Notes: generated from the letters alone by a model not told the origin. 64,000 nt of DNA from UBA4416 sp040389965 (GCA_040389965.1 JAZJZF010000064.1:1-64000); one strand, 5' to 3'. Shown: positions 1 through 9,620, counted from the first letter of the stretch. Program-made: numbers and translations.

Positions 1-8
1 CTTATTAC

Positions 9-401
9 TTAGATAAAGAAGAATAGACAAAAAGATAGAATAGTGCTATCATTAAAACTATTTTCAAAAACAGCAAAATCAGGGCCCACAGCATCTATAA
101 TAGGATGCGCAAATTGCAACACAGCATTACCTCCGTCGCCCAAACTTACAACACCCGTTGCTCCTGCTACACCCAAAGCCGAAGAACTGTCTCCTACGCT
201 GGCATAAGCCCCTGCGCTTATCGAAATATCCTGTAAACCTCTCACAATATGGCATTTTGTGGCCCAGGCAACAAATGCAGAACTATCTTTATACATAGCC
301 GTTGTACCTAACTGCCCTGCAGCAGGAGCAAATTGAGAAAAGGAATGTTTAGAAATTGTAAGAGCACCAATTGCCAAACCATAATAAATAATACGTTTCA
401 T
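9..401 (-). CDS. secreted surface protein under cobalamin riboswitch, truncated
   Basis: About 130 residues can be read. The start was set at 401, where the product begins MKRIIYYGLAIGALTI, a good signal peptide; the ATG 15 bases upstream adds only MYSFL. The middle is a Gly/Ala-rich segment ending in DFAVFENSFND, a motif I associate with longer Bacteroidota secreted proteins. Just after that motif the frame turns into a short unrelated tail (STILSFCLFFFI) and stops at base 9. I infer the gene is truncated, frameshifted or misassembled at the scaffold edge. The riboswitch directly upstream suggests a role in vitamin B12 capture at the cell surface. No catalytic domain is visible. Confidence 0.5.
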   Translation of the reverse strand: MKRIIYYGLAIGALTISKHSFSQFAPAAGQLGTTAMYKDSSAFVAWATKCHIVRGLQDISISAGAYASVGDSSSALGVAGATGVVSLGDGGNAVLQFAHPIIDAVGPDFAVFENSFNDSTILSFCLFFFI

Positions 402-460
402 TAAAAAAGAGTACAATGCTTTTACAAGTTTTAATTCCCGAAACTTTCAACATTGGTTTT

Positions 461-620
461 ATCGACAGGTTTTCTGACTTGTTCGGGTTATACGCCTTCC
501 CGCCTATGAAACTTAAAAGACAGTGGCTAAATGCATAACTCTGTATAGAATAGCTATACTAATGAACTTACAGCTGCGGGTACAGTTTTGGATTTAAACC
601 AAATTCCCTGATCAACGGGC
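461..620 (-). ncRNA. cobalamin (B12) riboswitch
   Basis: Read on the minus strand, this leader carries the conserved cobalamin riboswitch elements in order: GGGAATTTGGT near 600, ACCCGCAGCTGTAA near 580, then the B12-box segments GCCACTG (about 520), GGCGGGAAGGCG (about 500) and GTCAGAAAACCTGTC (464-478). It ends about 60 bases upstream of the truncated secreted-protein gene starting at 401, so binding of adenosyl- or other cobalamins would be expected to switch that gene off. Boundaries are approximate. The stretch 402-753 holds nothing else except the presumed lon promoter. Confidence 0.9.
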
Positions 621-753
621 AAATATACTCATTTCTCAAATAACGTTAAATAAGCCGTTTTTTTGACAATATATAGGCCATTCTGACACAAAGTCGCAAA
701 ACACAAATGGCACAATAATCGTATATTGGTACGTAACTATAGCAATAGAAATT

Positions 754-3171
754 ATGAGTTTTTTTAAAAATAACGATAAACTGCCCTTTGAGCCATTAAT
801 GGACGAGGACACCGATTTTATCCCTTTACTTTCGAGTGAAGATGAGGACAGTATGCACGCCGAAAAAATTCCGGATATACTGTCAATTTTACCGCTTAGA
901 AATACTGTTTTATTCCCGGGAGTAGTTATTCCAATTACAGTTGGCCGCGATAAATCCATTAACCTGATAAAAGAAGCCTATAAAGGAGATAAAACGATTG
1001 GCGTGGTTACTCAAAAAAACGACACCGTTGAAGATCCACAACCCGAAGATTTATACACTATTGGAACGGTGGCCCGTATCATTAAAATGCTTCGCATGCC
1101 CGATGGTAATACAACCGTAATTATACAAGGTAAAAAGCGCTTTAAGATAAAAGAGTTTATACAAACCGAGCCTTATTATAAAGCTAAAACCCAATCATTT
1201 GAAGAAACACGTCCCGAAAAAGACGATGAAGAATTTCAGGCAATTGTATCCGGTTTAAAAGATATTGCCCTGCAAATTATTCAAAAATCATCGCATATTC
1301 CTGCAGAAGCCGGCTTCGCTTTAAACAATATTGAAAGCCAGAACTTTATGGTAAACTTTATTTCTTCCAATATGAATGCTTCTGCTGTTGAAAAGCAAAG
1401 TATGCTGGAAGTGCCTAATTTAAAGGAAAGAGCAACAATGGTGCTTACTCATTTAAGTAAAGATTTGCAAATGCTGGAACTAAAAAATCAGATCCAGAAT
1501 AAAGTAAAAGTGGATATTGATAAACAGCAACGCGATTATTTTTTACATCAGCAAATTAAAACCATACAGGAAGAACTTGGCGAAAAAAGCCATGAGCAGG
1601 ACATTGAAGACCTGAAAGAAAGAGCTCTGACTAAAAAATGGAATGCGGAGATTGCCGAAGTATTTGAAAAACAGATTGGCAAACTGGCCCGAATGAACCC
1701 TAACTCTGCCGAATTTGGGATACAAACTAATTATGTAGAGCTTTTACTGGATCTGCCTTGGGGAGAATACACCACAGATAATTTTGATTTAAAACACGCC
1801 GAAAAAATACTTGACGAAGATCATTTCGGTCTTGAAAAAGTAAAAGAAAGAATATTGGAACACTTAGCTGTTTTAAAACTGAAAGGCGACCTTAAAGCAC
1901 CGATCCTTTGTTTATATGGCCCTCCCGGTGTTGGTAAAACATCTTTAGGAAAAAGCATTGCAAAAGCCATTGGAAGAAAATACGTGCGTATGAGTTTAGG
2001 TGGCTTAAAAGATGAAAGCGAAATTCGTGGTCATCGTAAAACCTATATTGGCGCTATGCCCGGAAGGATCCTTCAAAATCTTAAAAAAGTACAGTCATCA
2101 AACCCCGTATTTATTTTAGATGAAATTGATAAAGTTGGAAGCGATTACCATGGCGATCCATCTTCTGCTTTGTTGGAAGTATTGGATCCTGAACAAAACT
2201 CAACATTCTACGATAATTTTTTAGAAAACGATTACGACCTCAGCAAAGTAATGTTTATTGCTACCTGTAATAATTTATCTACCATACAGCCCGCTCTGCG
2301 CGACCGTATGGAAATTATTGATGTGAGTGGATACACCGTTGAAGAAAAAATTGAAATAGCGAAACAGCATTTATTACCGAAGCAAATTGAAGAAAACGGT
2401 TTAAAAAAATCGCAATTAAAATTAAGCGACAAACAACTTGAATACATTATTGAAAATTACACTGCCGAAAGTGGTGTACGTGCTTTGGAAAAACGCTTAT
2501 CAAAAATTGCACGCCATATAGCAGTACACGTTGTAAAAGAAGATGCGCTTCCAAAAATAACAGAAGAAGTTATTTCTAAAATACTTGGCCCCTCTCACGA
2601 AAAAGCAAAATACCAGGGCAATGACGTACCGGGTGTGGTTACAGGCCTTGCGTGGACACAGGTTGGTGGCGATATCTTATTTATTGAAACCAGCTTATCG
2701 AAAGGGAAAGGCGGCAAGCTCACACTTACAGGTAACTTAGGAGACGTCATGAAAGAAAGTGCAACTCTTGCTTTGGAATACATTAAATCACATAACGAAG
2801 AGTTGAAAATTAACGCTGATATGTTTGAGGAAAATAACATTCACGTTCACGTTCCTGAAGGTGCTACCCCAAAAGACGGGCCTAGTGCAGGTATTACAAT
2901 GCTGACTTCTATTACTTCTGCTTTAACCAAACGTAAAGTAAAAAAGAACCTGGCTATGACAGGAGAAATTACCTTAAGAGGAAAAGTATTACCGGTTGGT
3001 GGAATAAAAGAAAAAATACTGGCAGCTAAGCGCGCCGGTATTAAAGAAATTATTTTGTGTACCGATAATAAGAAAGACATTGACGATATCAATGCTAATT
3101 ACTTAAAAGGCCTTAAATTCCATTATGTAAGTCAAATGAACGAAGTGCTGGAACTGGCATTGCTGAAATAA
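754..3171 (+). CDS. lon: ATP-dependent protease Lon
   Basis: This is a full-length LonA-type serine protease of 805 residues, the usual size, which degrades misfolded and regulatory proteins in the cytoplasm. The N-terminal LON substrate-binding domain (about 40-240) is followed by a coiled linker. The AAA+ module shows Walker A GPPGVGKTS near 389 and Walker B FILDEIDKVG near 452. The C-terminal peptidase domain has the catalytic serine in PKDGPSAGITM near 711 and the catalytic lysine in PVGGIKEKIL near 752. It is transcribed alone, with a terminator hairpin just downstream and the B12-controlled gene divergent upstream. Nothing unusual was seen. Confidence 0.97.
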   Translation: MSFFKNNDKLPFEPLMDEDTDFIPLLSSEDEDSMHAEKIPDILSILPLRNTVLFPGVVIPITVGRDKSINLIKEAYKGDKTIGVVTQKNDTVEDPQPEDLYTIGTVARIIKMLRMPDGNTTVIIQGKKRFKIKEFIQTEPYYKAKTQSFEETRPEKDDEEFQAIVSGLKDIALQIIQKSSHIPAEAGFALNNIESQNFMVNFISSNMNASAVEKQSMLEVPNLKERATMVLTHLSKDLQMLELKNQIQNKVKVDIDKQQRDYFLHQQIKTIQEELGEKSHEQDIEDLKERALTKKWNAEIAEVFEKQIGKLARMNPNSAEFGIQTNYVELLLDLPWGEYTTDNFDLKHAEKILDEDHFGLEKVKERILEHLAVLKLKGDLKAPILCLYGPPGVGKTSLGKSIAKAIGRKYVRMSLGGLKDESEIRGHRKTYIGAMPGRILQNLKKVQSSNPVFILDEIDKVGSDYHGDPSSALLEVLDPEQNSTFYDNFLENDYDLSKVMFIATCNNLSTIQPALRDRMEIIDVSGYTVEEKIEIAKQHLLPKQIEENGLKKSQLKLSDKQLEYIIENYTAESGVRALEKRLSKIARHIAVHVVKEDALPKITEEVISKILGPSHEKAKYQGNDVPGVVTGLAWTQVGGDILFIETSLSKGKGGKLTLTGNLGDVMKESATLALEYIKSHNEELKINADMFEENNIHVHVPEGATPKDGPSAGITMLTSITSALTKRKVKKNLAMTGEITLRGKVLPVGGIKEKILAAKRAGIKEIILCTDNKKDIDDINANYLKGLKFHYVSQMNEVLELALLK

Positions 3172-3195
3172 AAATAGGATTCAAAATGAAATATT

Positions 3196-3228
3196 AAAGA
3201 CACAAGGCAACAGCTTGTGTCTTTTTGT
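3196..3228 (+). terminator. intrinsic terminator of lon
   Basis: An 11-bp perfect stem (3196-3206 with 3214-3224, AAAGACACAAG/CTTGTGTCTTT) is followed by a T-rich tail, 25 bases after the lon stop. Confidence 0.85.
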
Positions 3229-3260
3229 TTTAGAGTAAATGTCCTTTTAAAACCGCAGAA

Positions 3261-3755
3261 TTACAAACTTGCGGAGTCGACAGTACTTTTACGCGAATGC
3301 ACATCCTTTGTAATAGTCCCTGCAATCTTATCGTGAATACCACGGCCCTTATCATCTGAAAAAATAGACAAAAGTACTATCAAGGCAAATAGGCCCGGCA
3401 AAGCAGTAATCCACCCTTCATATTCGTCATAACCAAAAGTAAACCTCAACACGTATTCTAACAGGATTATACCCATCCAGATAGAATAACGTAATACGGC
3501 TTGTTTTAAGGAAAGTGCAGAACCGCTTTTATAATCTACAACCTTAATACTTAAGATCATTTTACCCGGTGTTTGACCAAATTTAGCATGGAAATAAATA
3601 TAATAAGCTGTCATAAAAATATCCTGGATAATAGTAAACCAATCACTTCCTATATATATAAAATAGGAAGATATAAAATGAAAAGCAGCTATAATTGCAC
3701 TGTCTATCACACTTGCTAATACACGAAAAAGGATGATTCTGTTTTTATCTTCCAT
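3261..3755 (-). CDS. RDD family membrane protein
   Basis: This 164-residue integral membrane protein has three or four hydrophobic segments. The RDD-family signature residues are visible: an N-terminal R-V-L-A-x-x-I-D stretch (about 10-18), the central FGQTPGKMILSIKVVD segment, and the C-terminal DDKGRGIHDKIAGT element. RDD proteins are small polytopic proteins of mostly unknown transport function. The gene lies between the lon terminator and the malic enzyme terminator and appears monocistronic. The assignment to RDD is firm; the function is unknown. Confidence 0.8.
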   Translation of the reverse strand: MEDKNRIILFRVLASVIDSAIIAAFHFISSYFIYIGSDWFTIIQDIFMTAYYIYFHAKFGQTPGKMILSIKVVDYKSGSALSLKQAVLRYSIWMGIILLEYVLRFTFGYDEYEGWITALPGLFALIVLLSIFSDDKGRGIHDKIAGTITKDVHSRKSTVDSASL

Positions 3756-3789
3756 AAGCTAAGTACCGTATTACTAATTTCAAAAACAA

Positions 3790-3821
3790 AAAGACATGAG
3801 ATCGCTCCATCTCATGTCTCT
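3790..3821 (-). terminator. terminator of malic enzyme gene
   Basis: A 10-bp perfect stem AGACATGAGA/TCTCATGTCT (3792-3801, 3810-3819), with a T-run on the minus strand (GTCTTTTTGTTTTTG), lies downstream of the maeB-like gene. A 10-N assembly gap sits between hairpin and gene. Confidence 0.75.
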
Positions 3822-3844
3822 TATCTTGGCCCCTGAGCTTGTCG

Positions 3845-3854
3845 NNNNNNNNNN
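3845..3854. other. assembly gap (10 N)
   Basis: Ten Ns follow CCCCTGAGCTTGTCG, which looks like one arm of a dispersed palindromic repeat. The gap probably marks an unresolved repeat rather than a known distance. Confidence 0.9.
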
Positions 3855-3862
3855 ATATCTAA

Positions 3863-6133
3863 TTACTTTTTCTCCTGTGCATCCACAACGGCAATGGTGA
3901 TCATATTTACGATCTCTCTTACCGAAGAACCTAACTGCAATACATGCACCGGTTTTTTCAAACCCATTAATACAGGACCAATGGCTTCTGCGCCACCAAG
4001 CTCCTGCAACAATTTATAAGCAATATTTCCTGCCGCCAGGTTAGGGAAAATAAATGTATTAACATCTTTATCTACCAAAGTACTGAACGGGAATTGCTCT
4101 TTCAACAAATCATTATTTACCGCAAAGTTTGCCTGAATATCGCCATCTACGATTAAACCCGGATAATTGTTATGCAATATTTTTACCGCTTCCTGCACCT
4201 TTAATGGTACCACTCCTTCAGCAGAACCAAAATTGGAATAAGATAACATCGCTACTTTTGGTGTAATATTAAATTGCTTAACTGTACTAGCCGTTAAAAC
4301 AGCAATATCAGCCAGCTGCTGAGCCGTAGGGTCGGCATTCATAGTCGTATCGGCAAAAAAGTACGGGCCACGCTTGGTTACCATAATATATAAACCTGCC
4401 ACACGGCTTACGCCTTCCTGTACACCAATTACATCTAAAGCCGGTTTTATAGGAGCACCATATTTACGGGTTAATCCCGAGATCATAGCATCTGCTAAAC
4501 CCAGTTCAACCATGGTAGCACCAAAGTAATTACGGTCGCGCATTAATTTACGCGCATCGTATTGCGTTAAACCATGGCGTTGACGTTTTTTCCATAAAAG
4601 ATCGCCAAACTCATTGCGTCTTTCTTCTTCTTCAGGTAACCAGGTATCAATAATTGGCATATCGCCCATTTCTAAACCATGTTCCTCAATAAGAGCTAAG
4701 ATCTTTTCTTTGTTTCCTAATAAAATAGGTTTCGCAATACCTTCATCTTTTGCTACCTGAGCAGCTTTTAAAATTTTATAGGTATCAGCCTCCGTAAATA
4801 CAACACGCTTAGGATTCGATTTGGCTTTGTTAGCCACACTTCTCATCAGCTTATTATTTTTACCTAAACGGTTATCAAGTTCTGTAGCGTAAGCATCCCA
4901 ATCTGTAATAATACGTTTGGCAACGCCGCTATCAATAGCAGCCTTAGCCACAGCCGAACTTACTGTTGAAATTAAACGGTTATCAATTGGTTTTGGAATA
5001 ATGTAATCGGTACCAAAGCTCATATTTTTAGAACCATAGGCAAGGTTCACATAATCAGGAACGCTTTCTTTTGCTAAAGAGGCAATAGCTAAAGCTGCCG
5101 CCAGTTTCATTTCTTCATTAATGGTCGTTGCCCGTACATCAAGTGCACCTCTGAATATGAACGGGAAGCCTAAAACGTTGTTTACCTGGTTAGGATGATC
5201 ACTACGGCCTGTTGCTACAATAATATCAGGTCGTGCAGCTAAAGCCTCTTCGTAAGAAATTTCAGGGGTTGGATTGGCTAATGCAAACACAATACAGTTT
5301 GGCGCCATAGAACGTACCATATCCTGCGATAAAATATTTCCTTTAGATAAACCTACAAATACATCAGCGCCTTTAATGGCTTCTTCCAGGGTATTCTTAC
5401 TGGTGTCATCAGCAGCAAAAAATGACTTATACTGGTCAAGGTCTGTTCTTTTTTTATGAATCACACCTTTACTATCCAGCATTAAAATATTTTCTTTTTT
5501 AACGCCTACAGCAATATACATTTTAGCACATGAGTTGGCAGAAGCACCGGCACCATTAATAACAAGCTTTACTTCGCTCATTTTTTTACCTGAAATCTCC
5601 ACGGCATTTAATAAGCCGGCAGAAGAGATAATAGCTGTACCATGCTGATCGTCGTGCATTAAAGGAATGTTTAATTCTTCTTTTAAACGGCGTTCAATTT
5701 CAAAACACTCCGGAGCCTTAATGTCTTCAAGGTTTATTCCTCCAAATGTGGGCGCTATGTTTTTTACGGTATTTACAAATTCATCAATATTTTTTGTGTC
5801 TACTTCAATGTCGAACACATCAATATCTGCAAATATTTTAAAGAGCAAACCCTTACCTTCCATTACAGGTTTGGATGCCAGGGCACCAATATCTCCTAGG
5901 CCCAATACTGCTGTACCGTTAGATATAACCGCTACCAGGTTACCTTTGGCAGTATATTTATAAGCATCTTCGGGGTTCTTTTCAATTTCTAAGCAGGGTT
6001 CTGCTACGCCGGGAGAGTAAGCTAATGTAAGGTCTCTTTGAGTACTATATGGTTTTGTTGGAATTACTTCAATTTTGCCGGGTCTTCCTTGTGAGTGATA
6101 ATCTAAAGCGTCTTGCTTTCTGAATTTAGCCAT
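3863..6133 (-). CDS. maeB: NADP-dependent malic enzyme (malic enzyme-phosphotransacetylase fusion)
   Basis: At 756 residues this matches the MaeB-type architecture. The N-terminal malic enzyme domain (about 1-420) shows YSPGVAEPC, the NAD(P)-binding segment VINGAGASANSCAKM and HDDQHGTAI. The C-terminal region (about 430-756) resembles phosphate acetyltransferase and usually acts as a regulatory domain without acetyltransferase activity. It converts malate to pyruvate and CO2 with NADPH formation, supplying reductant for lipid synthesis. The gene stands alone; it starts with MAKFRKQDALDYHSQGRPG, typical for the family. Confidence 0.95.
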   Translation of the reverse strand: MAKFRKQDALDYHSQGRPGKIEVIPTKPYSTQRDLTLAYSPGVAEPCLEIEKNPEDAYKYTAKGNLVAVISNGTAVLGLGDIGALASKPVMEGKGLLFKIFADIDVFDIEVDTKNIDEFVNTVKNIAPTFGGINLEDIKAPECFEIERRLKEELNIPLMHDDQHGTAIISSAGLLNAVEISGKKMSEVKLVINGAGASANSCAKMYIAVGVKKENILMLDSKGVIHKKRTDLDQYKSFFAADDTSKNTLEEAIKGADVFVGLSKGNILSQDMVRSMAPNCIVFALANPTPEISYEEALAARPDIIVATGRSDHPNQVNNVLGFPFIFRGALDVRATTINEEMKLAAALAIASLAKESVPDYVNLAYGSKNMSFGTDYIIPKPIDNRLISTVSSAVAKAAIDSGVAKRIITDWDAYATELDNRLGKNNKLMRSVANKAKSNPKRVVFTEADTYKILKAAQVAKDEGIAKPILLGNKEKILALIEEHGLEMGDMPIIDTWLPEEEERRNEFGDLLWKKRQRHGLTQYDARKLMRDRNYFGATMVELGLADAMISGLTRKYGAPIKPALDVIGVQEGVSRVAGLYIMVTKRGPYFFADTTMNADPTAQQLADIAVLTASTVKQFNITPKVAMLSYSNFGSAEGVVPLKVQEAVKILHNNYPGLIVDGDIQANFAVNNDLLKEQFPFSTLVDKDVNTFIFPNLAAGNIAYKLLQELGGAEAIGPVLMGLKKPVHVLQLGSSVREIVNMITIAVVDAQEKK

Positions 6134-6269
6134 GAATGTTAAATTTAAGAGAACGAATGTACATTTAATTCATCAGAAAATCAAATATCAATTTGGGTAA
6201 AATAGCACATGTAATGAGCCAACTAAAACTATTACCGATTGAAAATAAGCACTTTACAAAAATGCTTGC

Positions 6270-7153
6270 TTAACTGAATAAAACGCTTCGCATGCTAATG
6301 GATCCAAGATCAAAACTTTCTGTAAAATACATCATAGAATCTGTTTTATCTCTTAGCCCCAAGGTATAGATCAAAGGCAGGTAATGCCGAAAGAATTAAC
6401 CCGAATATAATTTNNNNNNNNNNTTGCCAGTGCTCCCAGTTTGGTATAGTTTACAAGGTTTTGCGGTGTATTATCGTCGATGTTCTTTTTAACGAACGTA
6501 TCAAATTCAATGGCCCAGTCGAGGATTTTACCATCCATGCTTAAACGCCCTAAATTATGAACCACATTGCCACTACCAACAATTAAAACACCTTTATGTC
6601 TTAAAAAGGCAAGCTCTTTGGCCAGGTTAAAATGGTACTCTGCGGGCTTTGTATAATCAATACTCATTTGGTAAACTGGAATATTGGCCAGGGGATACAT
6701 CGATTTTAAAACACTCCAGGCACCATGATCAAGCCCCCATTCAAAATCTTCATGAACAACGGTTGACTTTACATGCTCTATGGTCATTTTCGCATAATCA
6801 ACCGCACCTTTTGCTGGATACTGCTGCTTAAACAATTCTTCCGGAAAACCACCAAAATCGTGGATGGTAACCGGTTTATCAGCCATGGTTACAAATGTAC
6901 CTTTGGTTAACCAATGTGCCGAAATACAAAGTATAGCTGTTGGCTGCGTAATTTTTTTAGCAATCAGCTCCCACTCTTTTCTGTAAATATTATCTGTAAT
7001 AGCATTCATGGGGTTTCCATGCCCTATAAACAATAAAGGCATTTTTTCATTTGGTGCTTCCTGGCCAACTATATGTGCAAAATCTTTTAAATTCATTGCT
7101 AAACTGCTAAAAGGTAGAATACTTAAATATTTCAGAAAAGTTTTACGTTCCAT
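6270..7153 (-). CDS. YgiD/DOPA-dioxygenase-like extradiol dioxygenase, broken at an assembly gap
   Basis: This is a class III extradiol ring-cleavage dioxygenase of the 4,5-DOPA dioxygenase (YgiD) family. It shows LLFIGHGNPMNAI near the N-terminus, CISAHWLTKGTF, and VGSGNVVHNLG; the conserved histidines bind the metal. The start was chosen at 7153 (MERKTFLKYLSILPFSS). A 10-N gap at 6414-6423 interrupts the frame. The expected C-terminus continues in another frame beyond the gap: HYLPLIYTLGLRDKTDS followed by MMYFTESFDLGS, ending at 6270. The roughly 27 bases next to the gap do not match the family in either frame, so local misassembly is likelier than a true frameshift. The coordinates therefore span a break. 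Confidence 0.8.
6414..6423. other. assembly gap (10 N) inside the dioxygenase gene
   Basis: Ten Ns lie within the dioxygenase reading frame; the frame changes across the gap, so the true gap length is not 10. Confidence 0.9.
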
Positions 7154-7275
7154 TTTATACTTACGACAATATAACAACTTTAATTAAAAGTTGTTTATAC
7201 AATTGTTCAGTGCTTCCATGTTTTAAACGGTCTTAAATTTATTTTTACTATCTTAGTTCAACACAATACTCGGCT

Positions 7276-8424
7276 ATGATAAAAAAACTATACATCTTTA
7301 TTGCTTTAACGGGGCTTTTAAACACATTTGCGCAAACCACTATTACTGACAGTATTATTTCGGGCGGAATTTACCGCTCTTACATACTGTATGTGCCTGC
7401 CATTTATACAGGAACCAACGCCAGGCCATTAATTATTAATATGCATGGTTATACCAGCAATGCACAGCAACAGCAGCTATATAGTAATTTTATGCCCATT
7501 GCCGATACCGCTAATTTTTTAATGGTGTATCCAAACGGGACCTACTCTTCAGGGCAACGCTTTTGGAATGCAGGCTTATCGGCTACTTTGGTAGATGATA
7601 TTGGTTTTATATCGCATTTAATTGATTCGTTAAAAGCTCAGTATAATATCGACATGAATGCCGTATACTCAACAGGAATGAGTAATGGTGGCTTTATGAG
7701 CCATACTCTAGCCTGCGAATTAAGTAACCGCATAACGGCTATTGCCTCTGTAACCGGCAGTATTTTCACCACCCAATACGGCAGTTATTGCCACCCCGGC
7801 CGCCCCGTACCTGTTATGCAAATTCATGGCACAGCCGATCCAACCGTTCCATATGCAGGTAACACATCGCAGGGAATGGTACCTGTTGATTCAGTAGTAA
7901 AATATTGGGTTACCAAAAACGGTTGTAACCCCACTCCTGTATTTACCAATGTACCAAACACCAATACAAGCGATGGGTGCACAGCCGAACATTATGTGTA
8001 CAATGGTGGCAATTTGGGCAGTACATGCGAACTCTATAAAATTATTGGCGGAGCTCATACCTGGCCGGGATCTCCCTTTACTATTGGCGTTACCAATCAG
8101 GATTTTAGTGCTTCGGTAGAGATCTGGCGATTTTTTAGAAAGTACAGGCTAAATACGTTAACCTCTGTAAGTACTATCGATAAAGAAAACACAAACTTTA
8201 AACTATATCCTAACCCGGCAAATGATTTGCTGAATTTTAGTTTTAATGGTAATGACTATAAAGCTATAAATATTGATATTACAGATGTTTTAGGTAATAC
8301 TATCATTCACGAGGCTAACTCATCCGGAAAAATAAATATTGCCGCTTTAACAACAGGCATCTATTTTTTATCTCTAACATCAGAGGGCAAAGAAGTTGTT
8401 AAAGCAAAGTTTATTAAGGAGTAG
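7276..8424 (+). CDS. secreted PHB-depolymerase/feruloyl-esterase-like hydrolase with type IX sorting tail
   Basis: This 382-residue alpha/beta hydrolase of the LpqC/PHB-depolymerase-like group has a signal peptide (MIKKLYIFIALTGLLNTFA). The oxyanion region is INMHGYTSNAQQQ. The nucleophile serine lies in GMSNGG (about 136), Asp in HGTADPTVPY (about 188), and His in GGAHTWPG (about 260). The last 80 residues form a type A T9SS C-terminal domain (KLYPNPANDLLNF, then TDVLGN, ending KAKFIKE), so it should be exported and surface-attached or released. The natural substrate (polyester, feruloyl ester, other) cannot be told from sequence. Confidence 0.85.
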   Translation: MIKKLYIFIALTGLLNTFAQTTITDSIISGGIYRSYILYVPAIYTGTNARPLIINMHGYTSNAQQQQLYSNFMPIADTANFLMVYPNGTYSSGQRFWNAGLSATLVDDIGFISHLIDSLKAQYNIDMNAVYSTGMSNGGFMSHTLACELSNRITAIASVTGSIFTTQYGSYCHPGRPVPVMQIHGTADPTVPYAGNTSQGMVPVDSVVKYWVTKNGCNPTPVFTNVPNTNTSDGCTAEHYVYNGGNLGSTCELYKIIGGAHTWPGSPFTIGVTNQDFSASVEIWRFFRKYRLNTLTSVSTIDKENTNFKLYPNPANDLLNFSFNGNDYKAINIDITDVLGNTIIHEANSSGKINIAALTTGIYFLSLTSEGKEVVKAKFIKE

Positions 8425-8430
8425 TTTAAA

Positions 8431-8552
8431 ACATCCTCCGGCCTTGCGGCCACCTCCTTCAAAGGAGGAATTTATTAACCTGCAATAGTATATTTTAATT
8501 CAAGTTTAGCTTATTCCCTCTTTGAAGAGGGTGCCCGCAGGGTGGGAGATGT
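8431..8552. repeat. imperfect long inverted repeat between convergent genes
   Basis: The left arm (8431-8471) and right arm (8513-8552) are near reverse complements of about 40 bases. Both contain CCTCYTT-type purine/pyrimidine blocks and a GGCC/GCCC-GCAGG core, around a 41-base AT-rich spacer. The element fills the space between two convergent genes and probably terminates both. The form resembles dispersed non-autonomous repeats common in Bacteroidota genomes. Confidence 0.75.
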
Positions 8553-8555
8553 CTT

Positions 8556-9575
8556 TTACTTCTTTAAGATCTCCTTTTTATATACCGGCAGTAAAGCCAA
8601 AAACTCTTTAATAGTAGCCTCTAAATCGGTTACATTGCCTCTGCCGCCTGCCGCATTGATATGCCCGCCACCATTAAAGTGTTTACGCGCAAACTGGTTT
8701 ACATCAAACTTACCTTTGCTTCTGAAAGATATTTTTACTTTTCCTTCGCCTTCACTAAAAAATGCACAAAATGTAATTCCTTTTATGGAAAAGGGATAAT
8801 TCACAATCCCCTCAGTGTCTCCTTTTTTATGATCAAAACGGTTCAATTCCTTTTCTGTTAAAGAGATATAAGCGGTTTGCATTTCAGGGATTACCACCAT
8901 TTTTTCGGTCAGGCAATAGCCTAAAAGCCTTACCCTGCTTTCGCTGTAAGTATCATAAATGGCAGAATGAATATCACTTGGCACAATACCGGTTTCCAGC
9001 AAATGTGCAAGTATATGATGTGTAGTGGGTGTTACACTGTCAAAACGAAAAGAACCTGTATCCGTCATTATTCCGGTATATAAACAGGAAGCTATGTGTT
9101 TATCGATTAATTTTTTACCACCTAAACCAACAATAAACTCATAAACTAATTCGCAGGTTGAACAGGCCTTTACATCATGATACATAAGGGTTGCGTAGGT
9201 ATCAGGCTGTTGATGGTGATCGATGAGTATTTTTTTAGCGTCTGAATTTTTTAAGAGCTCTCCCAGTCCCTCCAGTCTTGAGTAATTGTTAAAATCGAGG
9301 GTAAAGATCAAATCACTTTTAGCAATAGCAGCGGCAGCTTTTTTAGGGTAATTGCTGAATTCAACTACTTTTTTATTTCCTGGCAGCCATTGTAAAAAAT
9401 CAGGATAATCGTTTGGAGTAATCACCGTTACGTCTTTGCCCGTTTTAACTAAATAATTATAAAGTGCCAGGGAAGACCCCATAGCATCGCCATCAGGGTT
9501 ATAATGCGTAACAATAACAATATGGTTCGATTTTTTTAGTAAAGCTTTAAATTTGGGAAAAGAGTCTTTTTGCAT
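8556..9575 (-). CDS. DHH/DHHA1 phosphoesterase, NrnA-like (oligoribonuclease/pAp phosphatase)
   Basis: This 339-residue protein has the DHH domain signature VTHYNPDGDAMGSS (about 21-34), LDFNN, and ILIDHHQQP (about 130). A C-terminal DHHA1 domain has FNGGGHINAAGG. It matches NrnA-like enzymes that hydrolyse nanoRNA and 3',5'-phosphoadenosine phosphate in the cytoplasm with Mn2+. It is divergent from ndk, with the starts separated by about 90 bases. Length and motifs are complete. Confidence 0.9.
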   Translation of the reverse strand: MQKDSFPKFKALLKKSNHIVIVTHYNPDGDAMGSSLALYNYLVKTGKDVTVITPNDYPDFLQWLPGNKKVVEFSNYPKKAAAAIAKSDLIFTLDFNNYSRLEGLGELLKNSDAKKILIDHHQQPDTYATLMYHDVKACSTCELVYEFIVGLGGKKLIDKHIASCLYTGIMTDTGSFRFDSVTPTTHHILAHLLETGIVPSDIHSAIYDTYSESRVRLLGYCLTEKMVVIPEMQTAYISLTEKELNRFDHKKGDTEGIVNYPFSIKGITFCAFFSEGEGKVKISFRSKGKFDVNQFARKHFNGGGHINAAGGRGNVTDLEATIKEFLALLPVYKKEILKK

Positions 9576-9620
9576 GATTTGGATTTGAAATGCGAATTTA
9601 GGGTTATTTTCTTACCCGAA

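Noticed and set aside
636..959. Minus-strand open frame antisense to the start of lon
   Set aside because: Overlaps the conserved start of lon, has no family features and is low-complexity; a shadow frame.
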